This document shows positions 1-10,670 of a stretch of 64,000 nucleotides of DNA, piece by piece; within the stretch, counting starts at the first letter, position 1; every line of letters begins with the position of its first letter. Source of the DNA: Mesotaenium endlicherianum (Eukaryota > Streptophyta > Zygnematophyceae > Zygnematales > Mesotaeniaceae). The stretch lies in assembly GCA_009602735.1 (NCBI GenBank), contig WELA01011326.1, positions 30,330 through 94,329 of the forward strand, written 5' to 3'. Both the position numbers and the translations under genes were made by a program. Under the pieces are notes generated by a model. That model had not been told where the DNA came from, did no database searches, and saw only the letters and a list, made by a program, of their open reading frames with translations.

Positions 1-1900
1 CTGCAAATGAAGACTCGTTGGGTCGGATGAATCCCTTCTCCAACAACTCTGTCAGCTGCTTCTTCAACTCATCCAACTCTGCAAACGATTGTCAATAGGC
101 GGGTCTCATTGGTGGCTTGCTCCCTGGTTCCAACTCGATCTTGTGCTCCATAGCCCTCTGTGGAGGTAATTTTGCAGGTAGCTCCTCAGCATATACGCAC
201 TTGAACTCCTCCAACAGCGCCTTAATTTGGGCAGGCATCTCAGCAGGCTTCTTCTCTTGAGCAGTTGGGCTCTGCTCCATCTGAGCAAGGGGATCAGACA
301 CCACTACTTGCTCCTCCGGCGATGTACATTCGCCCAGGCTGTTAGGATTCACGCTTGCTCCATCTGATGACCTGGCCAGGGCCACCGAAACAAGGTACAT
401 CTCCTTCACCTGATTCGCCCTGCATAGCTTCTTAACTTGCAGGCTCGACAGAAGACAGTTACTTGTGGTCGTATCTACCTCCACCTGTTTCGCTGTCTCC
501 ATTCGACCATCACGCCCTTGGACTTTCACTTGTCCTGTGCTCCAGTGCACTTGAGGGTTGGCTTTCCTCAGCCATGGTCGGCCCAATATCACCTCATGGT
601 GACCTAATTCTGCCTGCTCCATAACTTCCTTACTCCGGTGCCCCGCTACTTCCACGTGAATAGCTTCCGTAGGTGCACCACACTTGAGTGCACCGCCCAT
701 TCGCCAAAATTGCCTCCGTAGGCTCATAATGCTTTCGCACAGGAATTTGCCACTCTTTCACCAGCTTCTTGTGCACAAAATTTGCACTTGCGCCACTGTC
801 GACCATACACTTCGCCTTGTTGCCGTCGACCACTCCTTCCACGATGATAGGCTTGTCAACATCTCGTCCTTCGCTTCTTGGCAGGCTCCTGGGAATAACC
901 TCCTTGTGAGTTCTTGTCTTCACGCCAGTAGACACCCCAGAACGACTTACTGGCGTCCTCCTTTTTCCTGCTGTTGAGGTTGCTTCGCCTTCACATGACA
1001 GTCTCGAGCCAGATGTCCAAGCTTGCCGCAATTATAGCAGGGTCCTCTCGGCTTGAAATTTTGCTGCCTGCGCTGGTACTGCACAAGTCCCAACTCCATA
1101 GGTACTGGGCCTTGTCCACTCGTGCTTGGCGCTTGAGATCCAAAGTGTCGATATCCTCCAAAGTTGTGGCTGCCCCACTGCCTCTGACTATACTCCACAG
1201 CGTCGACCCTTGTTGCCAATGCCATCATTTCTCCAAGACTGGTAGGGTCCTTGAGCGCCACTTCCTTGGCCACAGTTGGCTTGAGTCTCCTCTTGAACTT
1301 GTCCATCATCTCCGACTCGTGCATGGATGGACATTAAGGCACCAGCTCGTTGAAGCGCGATACATACTCTTAAACGCTTGCTCGTTGACGAAGGCGCACC
1401 AATAGATCTCGAGCGGTAGCCTCGGGTGCAATAGGTTGAAATTGCCTCTCCAAGCCTTCAAAGAGCTGATCAACAGTAGCAGGATCTCCAAACAGCTGCT
1501 CTTCTCGTTCATACCAAGCCCCAGCACTCTTCTGCAGCAAAGTTATGACAAAGGCGACTTGCCTGTCGGGCGTAAGCGCAAAGTACTCCATAAATTTCTT
1601 CACTCCAAAAATCCATTGATGAACAGGCGGCGATCTACGCTCTCCAGTATAAACTTCAGGCTTAGGCGCACGCACTCCTGATGCGGGTGGAATAACTGGT
1701 TGCACCACTGGGTTAATATGAATTGGCGGCACAACAGGTGCAGGTGCCGAACTCGTCGAAGCGACATTCCCGATAACTACTCGCACCATTCTCTCCACCT
1801 CCGCGCGCATATTTTGTTGAAACTGGGTGTAGACTTCTCCTCCAATTGCATTTTCCATTTGCCTTAGCATCGCCTGCATCTCTTGTTGCTCTCTGGTCAT
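1..1900 (-). pseudogene. Ty3/gypsy gag-protease-RT start, element A (partial)
   Basis: This is the 5' coding part of a Ty3/gypsy retrotransposon, read from an ATG at 1900 towards the left edge. The capsid region lies at about 1900-1370. A CX2CX4HX4C zinc knuckle (CYNCGKLGHLARDC) lies near 1030-990, a retropepsin with the DSGA active site near 790, and the conserved ILGRPWL segment near 580. The first residues of reverse transcriptase (GFIRPNESSFA) run off the window. The copy is dead: the gag frame has two TAA codons between 1370 and 1320, the frame shifts near 950 and 730, and a TGA precedes the RT start near 95. The primer site and LTR at 2001-2794 belong to it. The family is certain from the motif order; the rest of pol lies outside the window. 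Confidence 0.9.
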
Positions 1901-2000
1901 TGTTAGTGCTGCCTACTGCCCCGCGCGCTCAACATGCTCGACATGTTTGCCTCCTCCAGCTGCCGATTGCGACTCCATAATATAATATGCAAACTAGCCC

Positions 2001-2013
2001 TGCTCCGATACCA
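2001..2013 (-). other. Primer binding site of element A
   Basis: The minus strand reads TGGTATCGGAGCA, complementary to the 3' end of initiator-Met tRNA as used by many plant LTR elements. It starts two bases inside the LTR end at 2016, where a minus-strand primer site is expected. The same motif occurs in elements 1 and 2. Confidence 0.8.
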
Positions 2014-2015
2014 GA

Positions 2016-2794
2016 TGAAAGGGGCAAAGTGCCCTAGTGGAAGCATAGTGACTCACGAGGAAAGGAACTAGTTGCAATCATACTAGAGAGTGCAGCGGCA
2101 TATCACTAACAAAGCTTAGCAAAAATACTCAACATTTTGAGTAGCAAGAAACTGCTCACAAATGATGTAGGATGAAAGGCCTTGTCATTACAAACCCGTA
2201 GAAATTTACAAAATTGAAAACTGATGAGAAACAAAGAAGTTATGCCTACTTATAATTTTCTGCCTAAGTGCTCCTCCCTAAGAGGAAGCTACGGATTTTC
2301 CTAAGTGTTCGTCAAATCGTCCCTTCCAGAATATTCGTGAGTAAGCCAAATCAGTCTAATCTGACGTGTCGGGCCGAATTGACGTCCACATACATGCATC
2401 GACATTACTAGAATATTCTATCTTAGACGCGCTAGGCTAAACCGNCTAGGCTAAACCGAAACTTCTGGGTAAATTGACCTAGTCGGCACTCCGCGTCAGC
2501 CGAACTTACGTGAAGGTTCGAGTTCATTCTAACGGGCCAGATCGCTCGACGCTGTCGGTCAATCCGACGGTCGCGCTCACCGCGAATTAAGGACAGTCGT
2601 CAACCGACCTCAAAACTGATTAAATTTCGAAAATGCATAACTTTCTCAATACTTGACCAAATTTCATGAACTTTATATCAAAATGACCACAAAAATGCAC
2701 TCTACACTACTATACAATCAAAACATACTCTTATGAAACTCAAAAATGCACTTCATAAACCTATGACCTTACAACTGGAAAGGACTCCCTTTCA
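2016..2794 (-). repeat. 5' LTR of element A
   Basis: A 779-bp block on the minus strand begins TGAAAGGGAGTCC and ends GCCCCTTTCA, giving the TG...CA termini of an LTR. The primer site follows directly at its 3' end. It contains one ambiguous base at 2445 that separates two copies of CTAGGCTAAACCG. The retroelement coding that resumes at 2795 is of a different family, so element A probably inserted into element 0. The second LTR lies outside the window, so the target duplication (candidate GGTCC at 2795-2799) cannot be checked. Confidence 0.75.
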
Positions 2795-2807
2795 GGTCCT
2801 TTGCTGT

Positions 2808-3380
2808 CTATCCTAGAGCTTTCACAGCTCGCTTTCCCAGGATGAATGGCTGTGCGCCGGTATCCAACAAAATGTTGGGGGCTGCCCAGTTGTTGACTAT
2901 TAGTGCACCATCCCTATTCTGCACTCTCACGGTGCTGAAATTGGTATGTAATGAGGCGCTGTTTGCACCCTCCTCAGCTATATCCAGCTGATGTCCAGCT
3001 TCTTCAATCGTGAACGGGTAGGTGGTATGCAAATCAGAGAAAGAAAGCAAAAGAGCATATTGGATCCGCTGTTCCACCAGGGCCTTCAGCTTCTCCAGCG
3101 AAAAACTAAATGTCTTACACGTCCCAAGCCTGGCTTGTCGCAGCTGCGAGATCTCATTTTCATCCAAAGTGATCTGGAAAGTCTGAGGAAGCTTCCCAGC
3201 AATCCTTGGCACCAGACGGTTGTGATTTGCTTGCTCGGCAGCCGTTGCGTCCACAGCCTTTTTGAGCATCAGCTTCTCGCCTTCGGAGACGGTCTTTTCT
3301 GCAACATCTGCATCATAGTATACACTAGGCGCATTTAGTTTCGCAAGTTGAGCTTTCAACTCAGCGATTTCTGCACTCAT
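2808..3380 (-). pseudogene. Retropepsin region of element 0
   Basis: A 190-residue open stretch starts MSAEIAELKAQLAKLNAP, which looks like a short coiled coil. It ends with a retropepsin signature in which LLDTGAQPFILGKRAV holds the catalytic DTG. The frame stops just after the flap-proximal part, close to the LTR of element A, so the rest of the protease and the RT are missing or displaced. It lies downstream of the element 0 gag in the order expected for gag-pol. The protease call rests on the DTGA motif and position; overall similarity was not tested. Confidence 0.6.
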
Positions 3381-3481
3381 AGCGTCATACTTTTGGTTAC
3401 CCTTGCGGTTATTAGAGCCACCCTTTTCTTTCTTTTCCTTCTTGTCTGCCTCTTTTGTGGCAGCATTAGCCCATGGCGGCT

Positions 3482-4803
3482 TTAGATTTGGGATTTAAGA
3501 CCAGCACTCATCTTCTGAGTGTCCCTTCTTGCTGCAATGTGCGCAAATCTGCACCTTGCTAGCAGATAGTTGCTTAGCATTCGAGTACGGACAATCTCTC
3601 CTCTGATGTCCTCATTTCCTGCAATTCCAACAGCCCTCTGCTGTTTCAGCAGTGTTGGCGTACTTAGCAAACTTATTAAAAGACCCGCTGTTCTTCTTAA
3701 ACTGAAACTTGGAGCTATTGGCCTTAGGCCGAGAGGATTCCTCCCTCCTCTCAGGAGCCATAAGCGTCTCGAAAGCCTCCTTATACCACACTTTACCTTC
3801 TTCAACATTGCGTGCTATTTCAGCAGCCTCGTCAATGTCCCAGTCTATCCCGTGCTTCGCGAACAGGTGTAGCCTGACTTCACGATCTATTTCCTTGCCC
3901 AAGCACATCAGAAATTTGTCAGCTATTATTTTGGGCTCGTAGATTTTTGCCTTTATGGCGAGGTCTACCAATCTAGATTTAACCTCCATGACTGTCTCGT
4001 TCTTCTTATGGACAAAATGCACATAAATGATAACGGTGCACCTTAAGACTGCGATCCTCTAGGAATCATGCTTCAAGCAACTTAAAGAAATGACGCAGGC
4101 AATGCTCGGAGTCTAGCTGGTCATCCCTAGCCTTTATATCCTTACGACAGCTAGCCATGGCTTGCGCATGGCTTGCCTCTGCCGTGGCGCTATCGCCTTG
4201 CTGACCATTAAAAGGTGCAACTCTGCGCGTTACTCGTTCCTGAGCATTAGCAAACTTTTTAGACAATTCTACACACACCTTTCGCAACTCTGCAACAGAG
4301 TCGGCGTCATCATTTTGAGTAGCAGCCCTTTGCTGGCCCTCAGTGAGTTGCCTCATGGCCTCTGTTAATTCTTGAGTTAGTGCAGCTAAGTCTATGCTCT
4401 CAACAGGTACAATTGGCACTGCTCTTCCTGAAGATAAAGCAGACATTTCAAACGGTGACCAAGACTCACTGACTCTACCCCACACGTCTTGCTCTCTGCC
4501 CGAATCAGGTGCAAAGGCTCGTGTGTTGTCCAGGTTCTCACCGCTTGCGGAGATATGGCAAGACTCGTCTCTCAACGGTTGCTCACTCCACCGGTTGTCA
4601 CTATGCTCAGACGTCTCACTTCCTCGTGGACTCTGGCTAGAATAAGAACCTTCTGCAAGCTCCACAGGGTGGTAGAGTCTTCCACTCCTCAACCGCATAT
4701 ACAGTTGAATTACTCCGGGTCCCCTTCCAGGTGAACACCGGCAGCCTTCACAGGCCTCACTCCCCAACTGGCTTGGGAATTCTTGTTCACCTGAACCAAT
4801 CAA
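3482..4803 (-). pseudogene. Gag of element 0 with double zinc knuckle (broken)
   Basis: Two open stretches make up this gag. The upstream part (4803-4066) starts with a basic leader containing MRLRSGRLYH, typical of gypsy gag N-termini, followed by a Gln/Glu-rich helix region. The downstream part (4022-3482) has a capsid-like helical segment and then two nucleocapsid knuckles. The first is CWNCRK, an in-frame TGA, then GHQRRDC; the second is CAHCSKKGHSEDEC. The parts are in different frames, with stops around 4066-4022. Two tandem knuckles set this apart from elements A, 1 and 2, which have one. The call as gag is firm from the knuckles; the copy cannot make a full protein. Confidence 0.7.
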
Positions 4804-5009
4804 CTGAAGTACTCAGTTGTAGGACAGAAGCGTCTTACTTTCACACAGGCTTTAGCCCAAGTTGAGGATTTACAGAATGAACAAGTTTGTAGTTTGCAGA
4901 AATCACGTCTAAGCAGCTTAATTGGCCATGCCAGATTCAGAGAATATCGCCCTTCAAGGCTTTTGCTTAATTACAAAGTCACAGCTTACAAAACTCTAAA
5001 ACTGCACAT

Positions 5010-5297
5010 CTATGCTGGCCTGGTCTGAGCTCTTCGCTCAACACCGCGCCTTAACAGTTCTTCACTCCTTGGCTGGCCTTCTGTGAACTTGAAAACTAAC
5101 ACAGCACTCACCATTTGAAGTGGCTTTCGCACGCTTGTGGTTTGACCCGAATCTGTGCTAATCTCCTGACAGATTCTATTCTGTAGCTCTCTACTTTCTA
5201 CCAGCGAGATTCCGTCTTGGAAACTCCTGACGTCTAACCTTTCTATGATACACTTAAGAAGAAATCTTCCAGCGTCGGCAGAAGCGTGGCGTCTCAT
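5010..5297 (-). other. Unassigned open stretch in element 0 flank
   Basis: A 95-residue open frame on the minus strand begins MRRHASADAGRF just inside the insertion point of element 1. I do not recognise it. It lies upstream of the gag start at 4803 and could be 5' leader of element 0 or interrupted host sequence. Its frame is cut by the element 1 target site at 5302-5306. Confidence 0.25.
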
Positions 5298-5306
5298 CTC
5301 TTCTGT

Positions 5307-6021
5307 TGTAATGAATTAGTACATTGGTAGATATAATATTCATTTAGATATAATAGTTAAACAAGTTCAGCGTGCTAAACTTTAGTTAATATTGAGTCTG
5401 CTGGATTTCATGAAGTAATCAGTTTAATGACTCAGCCGGGAGCAGGCTGAAGTCAACTTAGGTCAGCTTGCTGACATATTCTTTGACAGCCAGCTGACTT
5501 CTGTACTTGGTAGCAGCGAACTGCCTAGATATGCATCTAAGTGTGGTGTGCTCGATGAATGGCCAGTTAACATCCTTAGGATGGATGGCGATTCGGGATG
5601 ATGGGAGATGGCGGTGGATTTGGTTAACAGAGGTCCTACCAACGTGGTTAACTCCCGGGTAGGCGGTGCCATCGCACTGGCCGTTGAACAGTAAACTCAT
5701 TCCATGTACATATGCTAGGCGTTGCTCTCGAGTTCGGCATTCGAAAACGAGGCCAACTTTCTTGTACAGCTTACGGAGAGACATCTGAATCCAAGGCGAG
5801 AAGCCATTGATATGCACTGTCTTCTAGCCTTGCTTATGTATGAGTTTATTGATTGTATTATTGATGCTAGTTTACTTGCATTTAACTTGCGAGTATTGTC
5901 CACTGCTAGTGTGTTGTCTTTCGCTGTTTAATCAATGAACAAAAAATACCATAAAGATTACTCGCAAATAAAATGATCTTTATTAATTGTTAATCGCCTA
6001 TTAGTAAGTCGATTCATTTCA
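5307..6021 (+). repeat. 5' LTR of element 1
   Basis: The 715-bp LTR runs from TGTAATGAATTAG to GATTCATTTCA, with TG/CA ends. The same sequence recurs at 22102-22792 (same orientation) and at 10671-11393 and 18558-19277 (reversed). The first 60 bases are AT-rich and the last 60 contain AATAAA at 5967-5972, a candidate polyadenylation signal. An antisense open frame of 119 codons (5817-5458) is shared by the LTR copies. Confidence 0.92.
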
Positions 6022-6022
6022 A

Positions 6023-6036
6023 CGGTATCGGAGCAG
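6023..6036 (+). other. Primer binding site of element 1
   Basis: CGGTATCGGAGCAG lies immediately inside the 5' LTR. It matches the initiator-Met primer site seen in element 2 (TGGTATCGGAGCAG) except for its first base, a decay mutation. Confidence 0.8.
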
Positions 6037-6094
6037 TTTTCACAGTCTTCTTTGTTTAGTAAGGACAAGGTCTCAAACTAGGAATTCTCAAGAC

Positions 6095-7515
6095 ATGGAG
6101 AACCAGGACAACGAGAATGTTGAAAATCAAGCTGAAAGCCATGTAGCGGGAACCCGTACCCATTCTGAAGCAGTGGCAAATACGGCAGCTAGAGAGGCTG
6201 CAGATGAGGCAGTTGCTATTGCTGCAGTCGCAGCACAGCAGGCTGAGGAGGAAAAAGTTAGACTAGAAGCCAAACGATTAGCAAAAGCTGCTGAAGGTAC
6301 AGAATGGCGGGAAGGACAGCCAGCGGACGAGCGCACTGTCGAAGAACGTATGGCAGCAAGGGCCAATATTTTGAACCCATTTCCTGCTGTACAACTCAAT
6401 GTGCCTCTTGGTCAAATTCGTGACCGGCTGAATGCGGCAGGAATTGCTGCTGCAAGAGCGAGAGGGACTGTTAAGGACACTACTCAGCGAGTGGATGTCA
6501 CTGCTACTGCTGCATTTGCTAGACTCCTACCTCAGAGTGTGGAGCATTATTTGTGCAAATGCAATCGCGAATGGCGAGCATGTATCAGTCCCAACAGGAG
6601 GACAAAAGAATCATAATGTCTCTGTTGCGGGACGGAGATCAACTGGGTTCTCAAACCACTGGTGGTGGTGGCAGAGGGCCTAGTAAGCCTAAGCCAAAAC
6701 CTCCCCAAGATTATGATCCTGAGGGAAACAAAAAGTATCACCTGATCAAGTTTCTCGCTGATGTTGAGCAGTGGCTGGAGGACTACCCAGAATTGCAAGA
6801 TTACGAGAAGGTCAGGCACACTGGTGCTCTACTGAAAGGCAGTGCAGCAGACAGGTGGCTGTATTGGAAAAGAGAGCGTAAGGCTCAACAACTCGGTGAC
6901 CCTACTTGGGTAGAGTTTGTCGAGAAAGTGCATGAGAAGTTTGATGTGATCAATCAGCAGGAGAAAGCTATCTATGCAATGATCTCCTTGACACTGAAGC
7001 AGACCCCTTCAATGGCTTAGTTTGCTCAAAAGTTCCAGGAGAACATGATGAAACAGCCAGACTTGCCAGTGCGGTATAGGATAGCATACTTCAGGTATGG
7101 CTTGAAATCCGAAGTCTCTGGTCATTTCACTGAAAAGAAATATGAGAAACTGGCTGACTTGATCCAGGATGCTGATGCCTGGGATCAGCAGCAGTTCAAT
7201 CACAAGCGCCAGAGTAGTGCTTTGGTGTCTAAGATTGTCAAAAAGCCCCACGGGTCCTACAATGCAATTGAAGGAGACCAGGCTGAGGACGATCAAGGTG
7301 ATGAGTACAAGTATGAGTAAAATGCTATATAGTCCAGAGGGAGAGGTGGTTACACTCGAGGTGGCTATGGAAGAGGTGGTGGTAGGACTAAGCCGAGACC
7401 AGCCTCAGCAAAATATGTTTGCTTTCATTGCCAGCTGCTGGGTCACTTCAGAGAGCAGTGTCCAGTCAAGCACCTCCCAAAGGTCAAGAGAAAAGACCAG
7501 CCTTTAAAAGACAGC
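6095..7515 (+). pseudogene. Gag of element 1 (frameshifted)
   Basis: The gag reads from MENQDNENVENQAES at 6095 through an Ala/Glu-rich helical leader. It shifts frame near 6550 into the matrix/capsid part (KYHLIKFLADVEQWLED near 6735 and DRWLYWKRE near 6850). A TAG at 7018-7020 interrupts it, and it resumes to about 7320. The nucleocapsid knuckle CFHCQLLGHFREQC lies near 7420-7462. Element 2 has an upstream start, MVRTRSQTSN, and the corresponding sequence here (AAGGACAAGGTCTCAAAC) precedes 6095 but lacks the ATG. This copy keeps the capsid core that element 2 has lost. Confidence 0.85.
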
Positions 7516-9510
7516 AACAGTCAGTATTCCAGTTTATTGACTGTGAGGATGGTAGAGATAGTGAGTCGTCACTAACTGCCCTCGTAGCAGGTATAATGGG
7601 TCCTGCTGAACTGAATTCACTATGCATGCCTGACAACCAGATAAAAGAGACCATCAGCGATATAGATCTCCAGAGAGTGCACACTCTGGATGATCTTGTT
7701 TTACCAGATGTCCAACATTTCTTTGCTAAGTCGGGAGAACAATGCGAAAGTTAAGAAAAGTCAGTCCCCCCTATTTCATTGCGTTGCGTGATTGCAGGTA
7801 GGAAGGTGAGGGCATTTGTTGACGGAGGGGCGTCACATATTTTCATCTATAAGGACTTAGTTAAGCGGCTAAGGCTGCCTACTGTCACCGAAGGGAATAG
7901 AAAAGTATTCCTTGGAGATGCCTCAAGTATCCGGGGAGGAATTATAACCAAGCCTATTGAGGTCCAGTTAGATTCTGGCATTGCAGTGGTAATTGAAACG
8001 CTTACGTTTGAGGTACTCAACACTGGCTTTTATGATCTTGTGCTAGGCAGGTCCTGGCTTGATAGACAAGTGCTGAAGTGTGGTGGAGCAAAGGTACAAA
8101 TAGAGTGAGAGGAGACAGTGATGGGCAGACTAACTTGGCACCCACCGATCAGTGCGAAGAGTTGAAAACACAGATTGCAGAGCTTGAGGAAAATGGTTAT
8201 ATTTTCCCAGTAAATCACCTTATGGCGCACCCATCCTGTTTGTTAAGGAAAAGGATGAAAGTATGCGGATGTGTGTTGATTACAAAGCTCTTAACAGAAT
8301 TACAATGAGGAACAAGTATGCTTTACCCAAAATCAAGAACTTGCTTGATACCCTGTCTGGTGCTAAAGTGTTCAGTAAGATTGATCTCAAGAGTGGTGAT
8401 CATCAAATCAGAAATTGCTGAGGGAGATGAACACAAGACTGCCTTCCGCACACGTTATGGACACTATGAGTTTAACGTGATGCCATTTGGACTGACTAAT
8501 GCTCTCGCAACCTTCATGGGTGCTATGAATGACATTTTTAGACCTTACCTGGATAAGTTTGTGCAAGTCTTTCTGGATGATATTTTCATTTTCTCTAAAG
8601 ATGAAGCTCAGCATGCTAAACACTTAAGGACAGTCATGGACACTCTGAGAAGAAATCACTTATATGCTAAAATGAGCAAGTGTGATTTCTTCAAGGAAAG
8701 TATTGAATTTTTAGGTCACGCTGTCAGTAAAGAAGGCATCAGTGTGGATCCTAAGAAAATCCAGACCATAAGGGACTGGCCTGTACCACAGTCTGTCTCT
8801 GAAGTTAGATCCTTCCTTGGGTTGGCTAACTACTATGGGAGATTTATTGGGAATAATCCTACATAGGCCAGTAAACTGACTGACCTTACTAACAAAGACA
8901 TAGGGTATGTATGGGGGGAAGAGCAGCAGGCTGCCTTCCAAACCCTTAAAGATGCTCTTTGTTTTGCCCCAGTGCTAGCCGTGTATGACGCCAGCAAACT
9001 TGTGCAGGTGCTTATTGATGCTTCTGACTTTGCCATGGGTGCTATTCTATTGCAACCTGCTGACAAAACCACAAAGGATGGTAAGGTACATTAGGAGTGG
9101 CACCCTGTGCTGTATGAGTCTTTGAAATTCAACCCAGTTGAAATTAACGATTCTGTGCATGATAATGAGCTGCTTGCTATCATTCATGTGCTCAAACAGT
9201 GGAGAGCATGCTTACATGGTAAAGCTTTTAAGGTGATTACATATCATCTAGCTTTGACTCACTTTCAGAAGAAGTCCAAGCTGTCGAGGAAGGAGAACCG
9301 CTGGAGCCAGATGTTGGAGCAGTTCCAAGTCCAGATTGACTACAAACCAGGGAAGTTGTATCCTGCTGATGCACTCTCTAGAAGACCTGACTTGCAAGAA
9401 AGGAACTTTGGTCAGCATGCTATAGATAAAGTCGTTTGTGCAATTACTTCACTAAAGGTGAAAAAGTCATTCCTTGAACAACTTAGAAAAGCCGACCTTT
9501 CTGATCCAAC

Positions 9511-9690
9511 ATTTTAGCCCAGCCCCTCTCATGGTGTGTGTCCTGCTACTGCACTCGGGTATAGGCTTAAGGGAGGGGTCTGGATGATTGAAAGCACTTC
9601 ATTTGAGTCCAGCCCCACTGATGGTGTGTGTCCTGCTACTGCACTCAGGTTTAAGCTCAAAGGCGGAGTCTGGGTAATTGGGACCACTTC
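9511..9690 (+). repeat. 90-bp tandem duplication in element 1 pol
   Basis: Two adjacent 90-bp units (9511-9600 and 9601-9690) share the core GGTGTGTGTCCTGCTACTGC and encode the same roughly 30-residue segment just before the integrase zinc finger. Element 2 has one unit at the matching place. The second unit is closer to the open frame; the first carries a TAG at its start. Confidence 0.85.
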
Positions 9691-9969
9691 AGGCATGCTG
9701 AAGCTGGTCATTCCTAATAACTGGGAAATAAGGTCCTTTCTACTCAGTCAAGCACATGACAGTTCACTGGGTGGGCATTTGGGGCAGGCCAAAACTGTTG
9801 GCAAATTGGCAAAACATTATCATTGGGAGAACTTACCTCGGGAGGTCTTGAAATATGTTAAGTCCTGTGATCAGTGTCAGAGAAATAAGTCTAGGCACAC
9901 ACCACCAAAGGGTCTCTTACAACCACTGCCCATCCCAGCTGGACGCTGGGAAACGATATTAATGGACTG

Positions 9970-10168
9970 CATGGGTACCCGGAAAGGGTAGGACTATTTC
10001 TATTCGCAGGTCGACTTTTTCGAGGATCCAATTAGGGTTATTGAGGTCCCCCTCCGGGTGTTTGGAATAGTGTTTGTTCTTGCGGGCCAAAATTCCTATC
10101 GAAACTCTCTGTCTTATCGGCTTCTTCACGATTCCTACTTCCCCATCCTCTGTCCTACCCATCCAAGA
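9970..10168 (+). mobile_element. 199-bp MITE-like insertion in integrase of element 1
   Basis: Relative to element 2, 199 extra bases split the first integrase catalytic segment (MD|WVVTLP). They are flanked by GACTG at 9965-9969 and 10169-10173, a 5-bp direct repeat. Near the ends are inverted repeats: ATGGGTA (9971-9977) with TACCCAT (10156-10162), and GGGTAGGAC (9986-9994) with GTCCTACCC (10152-10160). No coding is seen. This is consistent with a miniature DNA transposon, but the terminal repeats are short and not exactly at the ends. Confidence 0.5.
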
Positions 10169-10670
10169 GACTGGGTGGTAACACTACCACGAACTGCCAA
10201 TGGGCATGATTCGATATTGGTAGTAGTGGATAATCTGACAAAAATGGTCATTTTCATCCCCACAACTGTCAAAGTAACTGCACTCAAAACAGCGAGACAG
10301 TTCTACAACCATGTAATATGCCAACATGGGCTACCCTCTAACATCATCTCAGACAGAGCCTTAAAATTTACCTCTAAGTTCTGGAGAGCTTTAATGGGGT
10401 TAATGGGAGTCAAACAGCTCCTCAGCACAGCAAACCACCTTCAGACTGTTGGGGCAGACTGAAAGAACTAACCGAGTTCTGCAAGAGGTGCTGAGAGTCC
10501 CTAAGTTCCCTTTAGATGTACTATGGAGGTCTCTAACTCACTTTGAAGGGATTGACAATCCGATCTCCCTACAGTTAATCCAGGAGTTTGCTGATACCCT
10601 GTCAGAAGTCCAACAGAACCTGCACAAAGCCCAAGAAAATCAACAAAAATACGCTAATCAGCACCATCGA

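Larger units (their letters stand above)
2795..5306 (-). mobile_element. Older Ty3/gypsy-type remnant, element 0
   Basis: This minus-strand retroelement fragment lies between element A and element 1. It carries a gag N-terminus, a capsid-like part, a double zinc knuckle and a retropepsin, all broken. Element 1 interrupts its 5' side: the base run before 5307 and the run after 22792 share TCTGT, so element 0 or its flank should continue at 22793. No LTR or primer site of this element was found. Its protease differs from that of elements 1 and 2, so it is a separate family. Confidence 0.65.
7779..10670 (+). pseudogene. Pol of element 1: protease, RT, RNase H, integrase N-part
   Basis: Domains run in Ty3/gypsy order. 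The retropepsin has FVDGGASH near 7815 and LGRSWLD near 8045. Reverse transcriptase has MPFGLTNA near 8480 and the catalytic VFLDDIF near 8570. RNase H follows (DASDFAMGA near 9020, HDNELLAIIHVLKQW near 9160). The integrase zinc finger is GGHLGQAKTVGKLAKHYH with CDQCQRNK at 9770-9890, and the catalytic core begins at DWVVTLPRTANGHDS near 10172. The copy is broken by stops near 8866, 9092 and 9516, by frameshifts around 8110-8400, by a 90-bp tandem duplication, by a 199-bp insertion, and finally by element 2 at 10670. Protein-primed or other alternatives are excluded by the LTRs and primer site. Confidence 0.9.
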
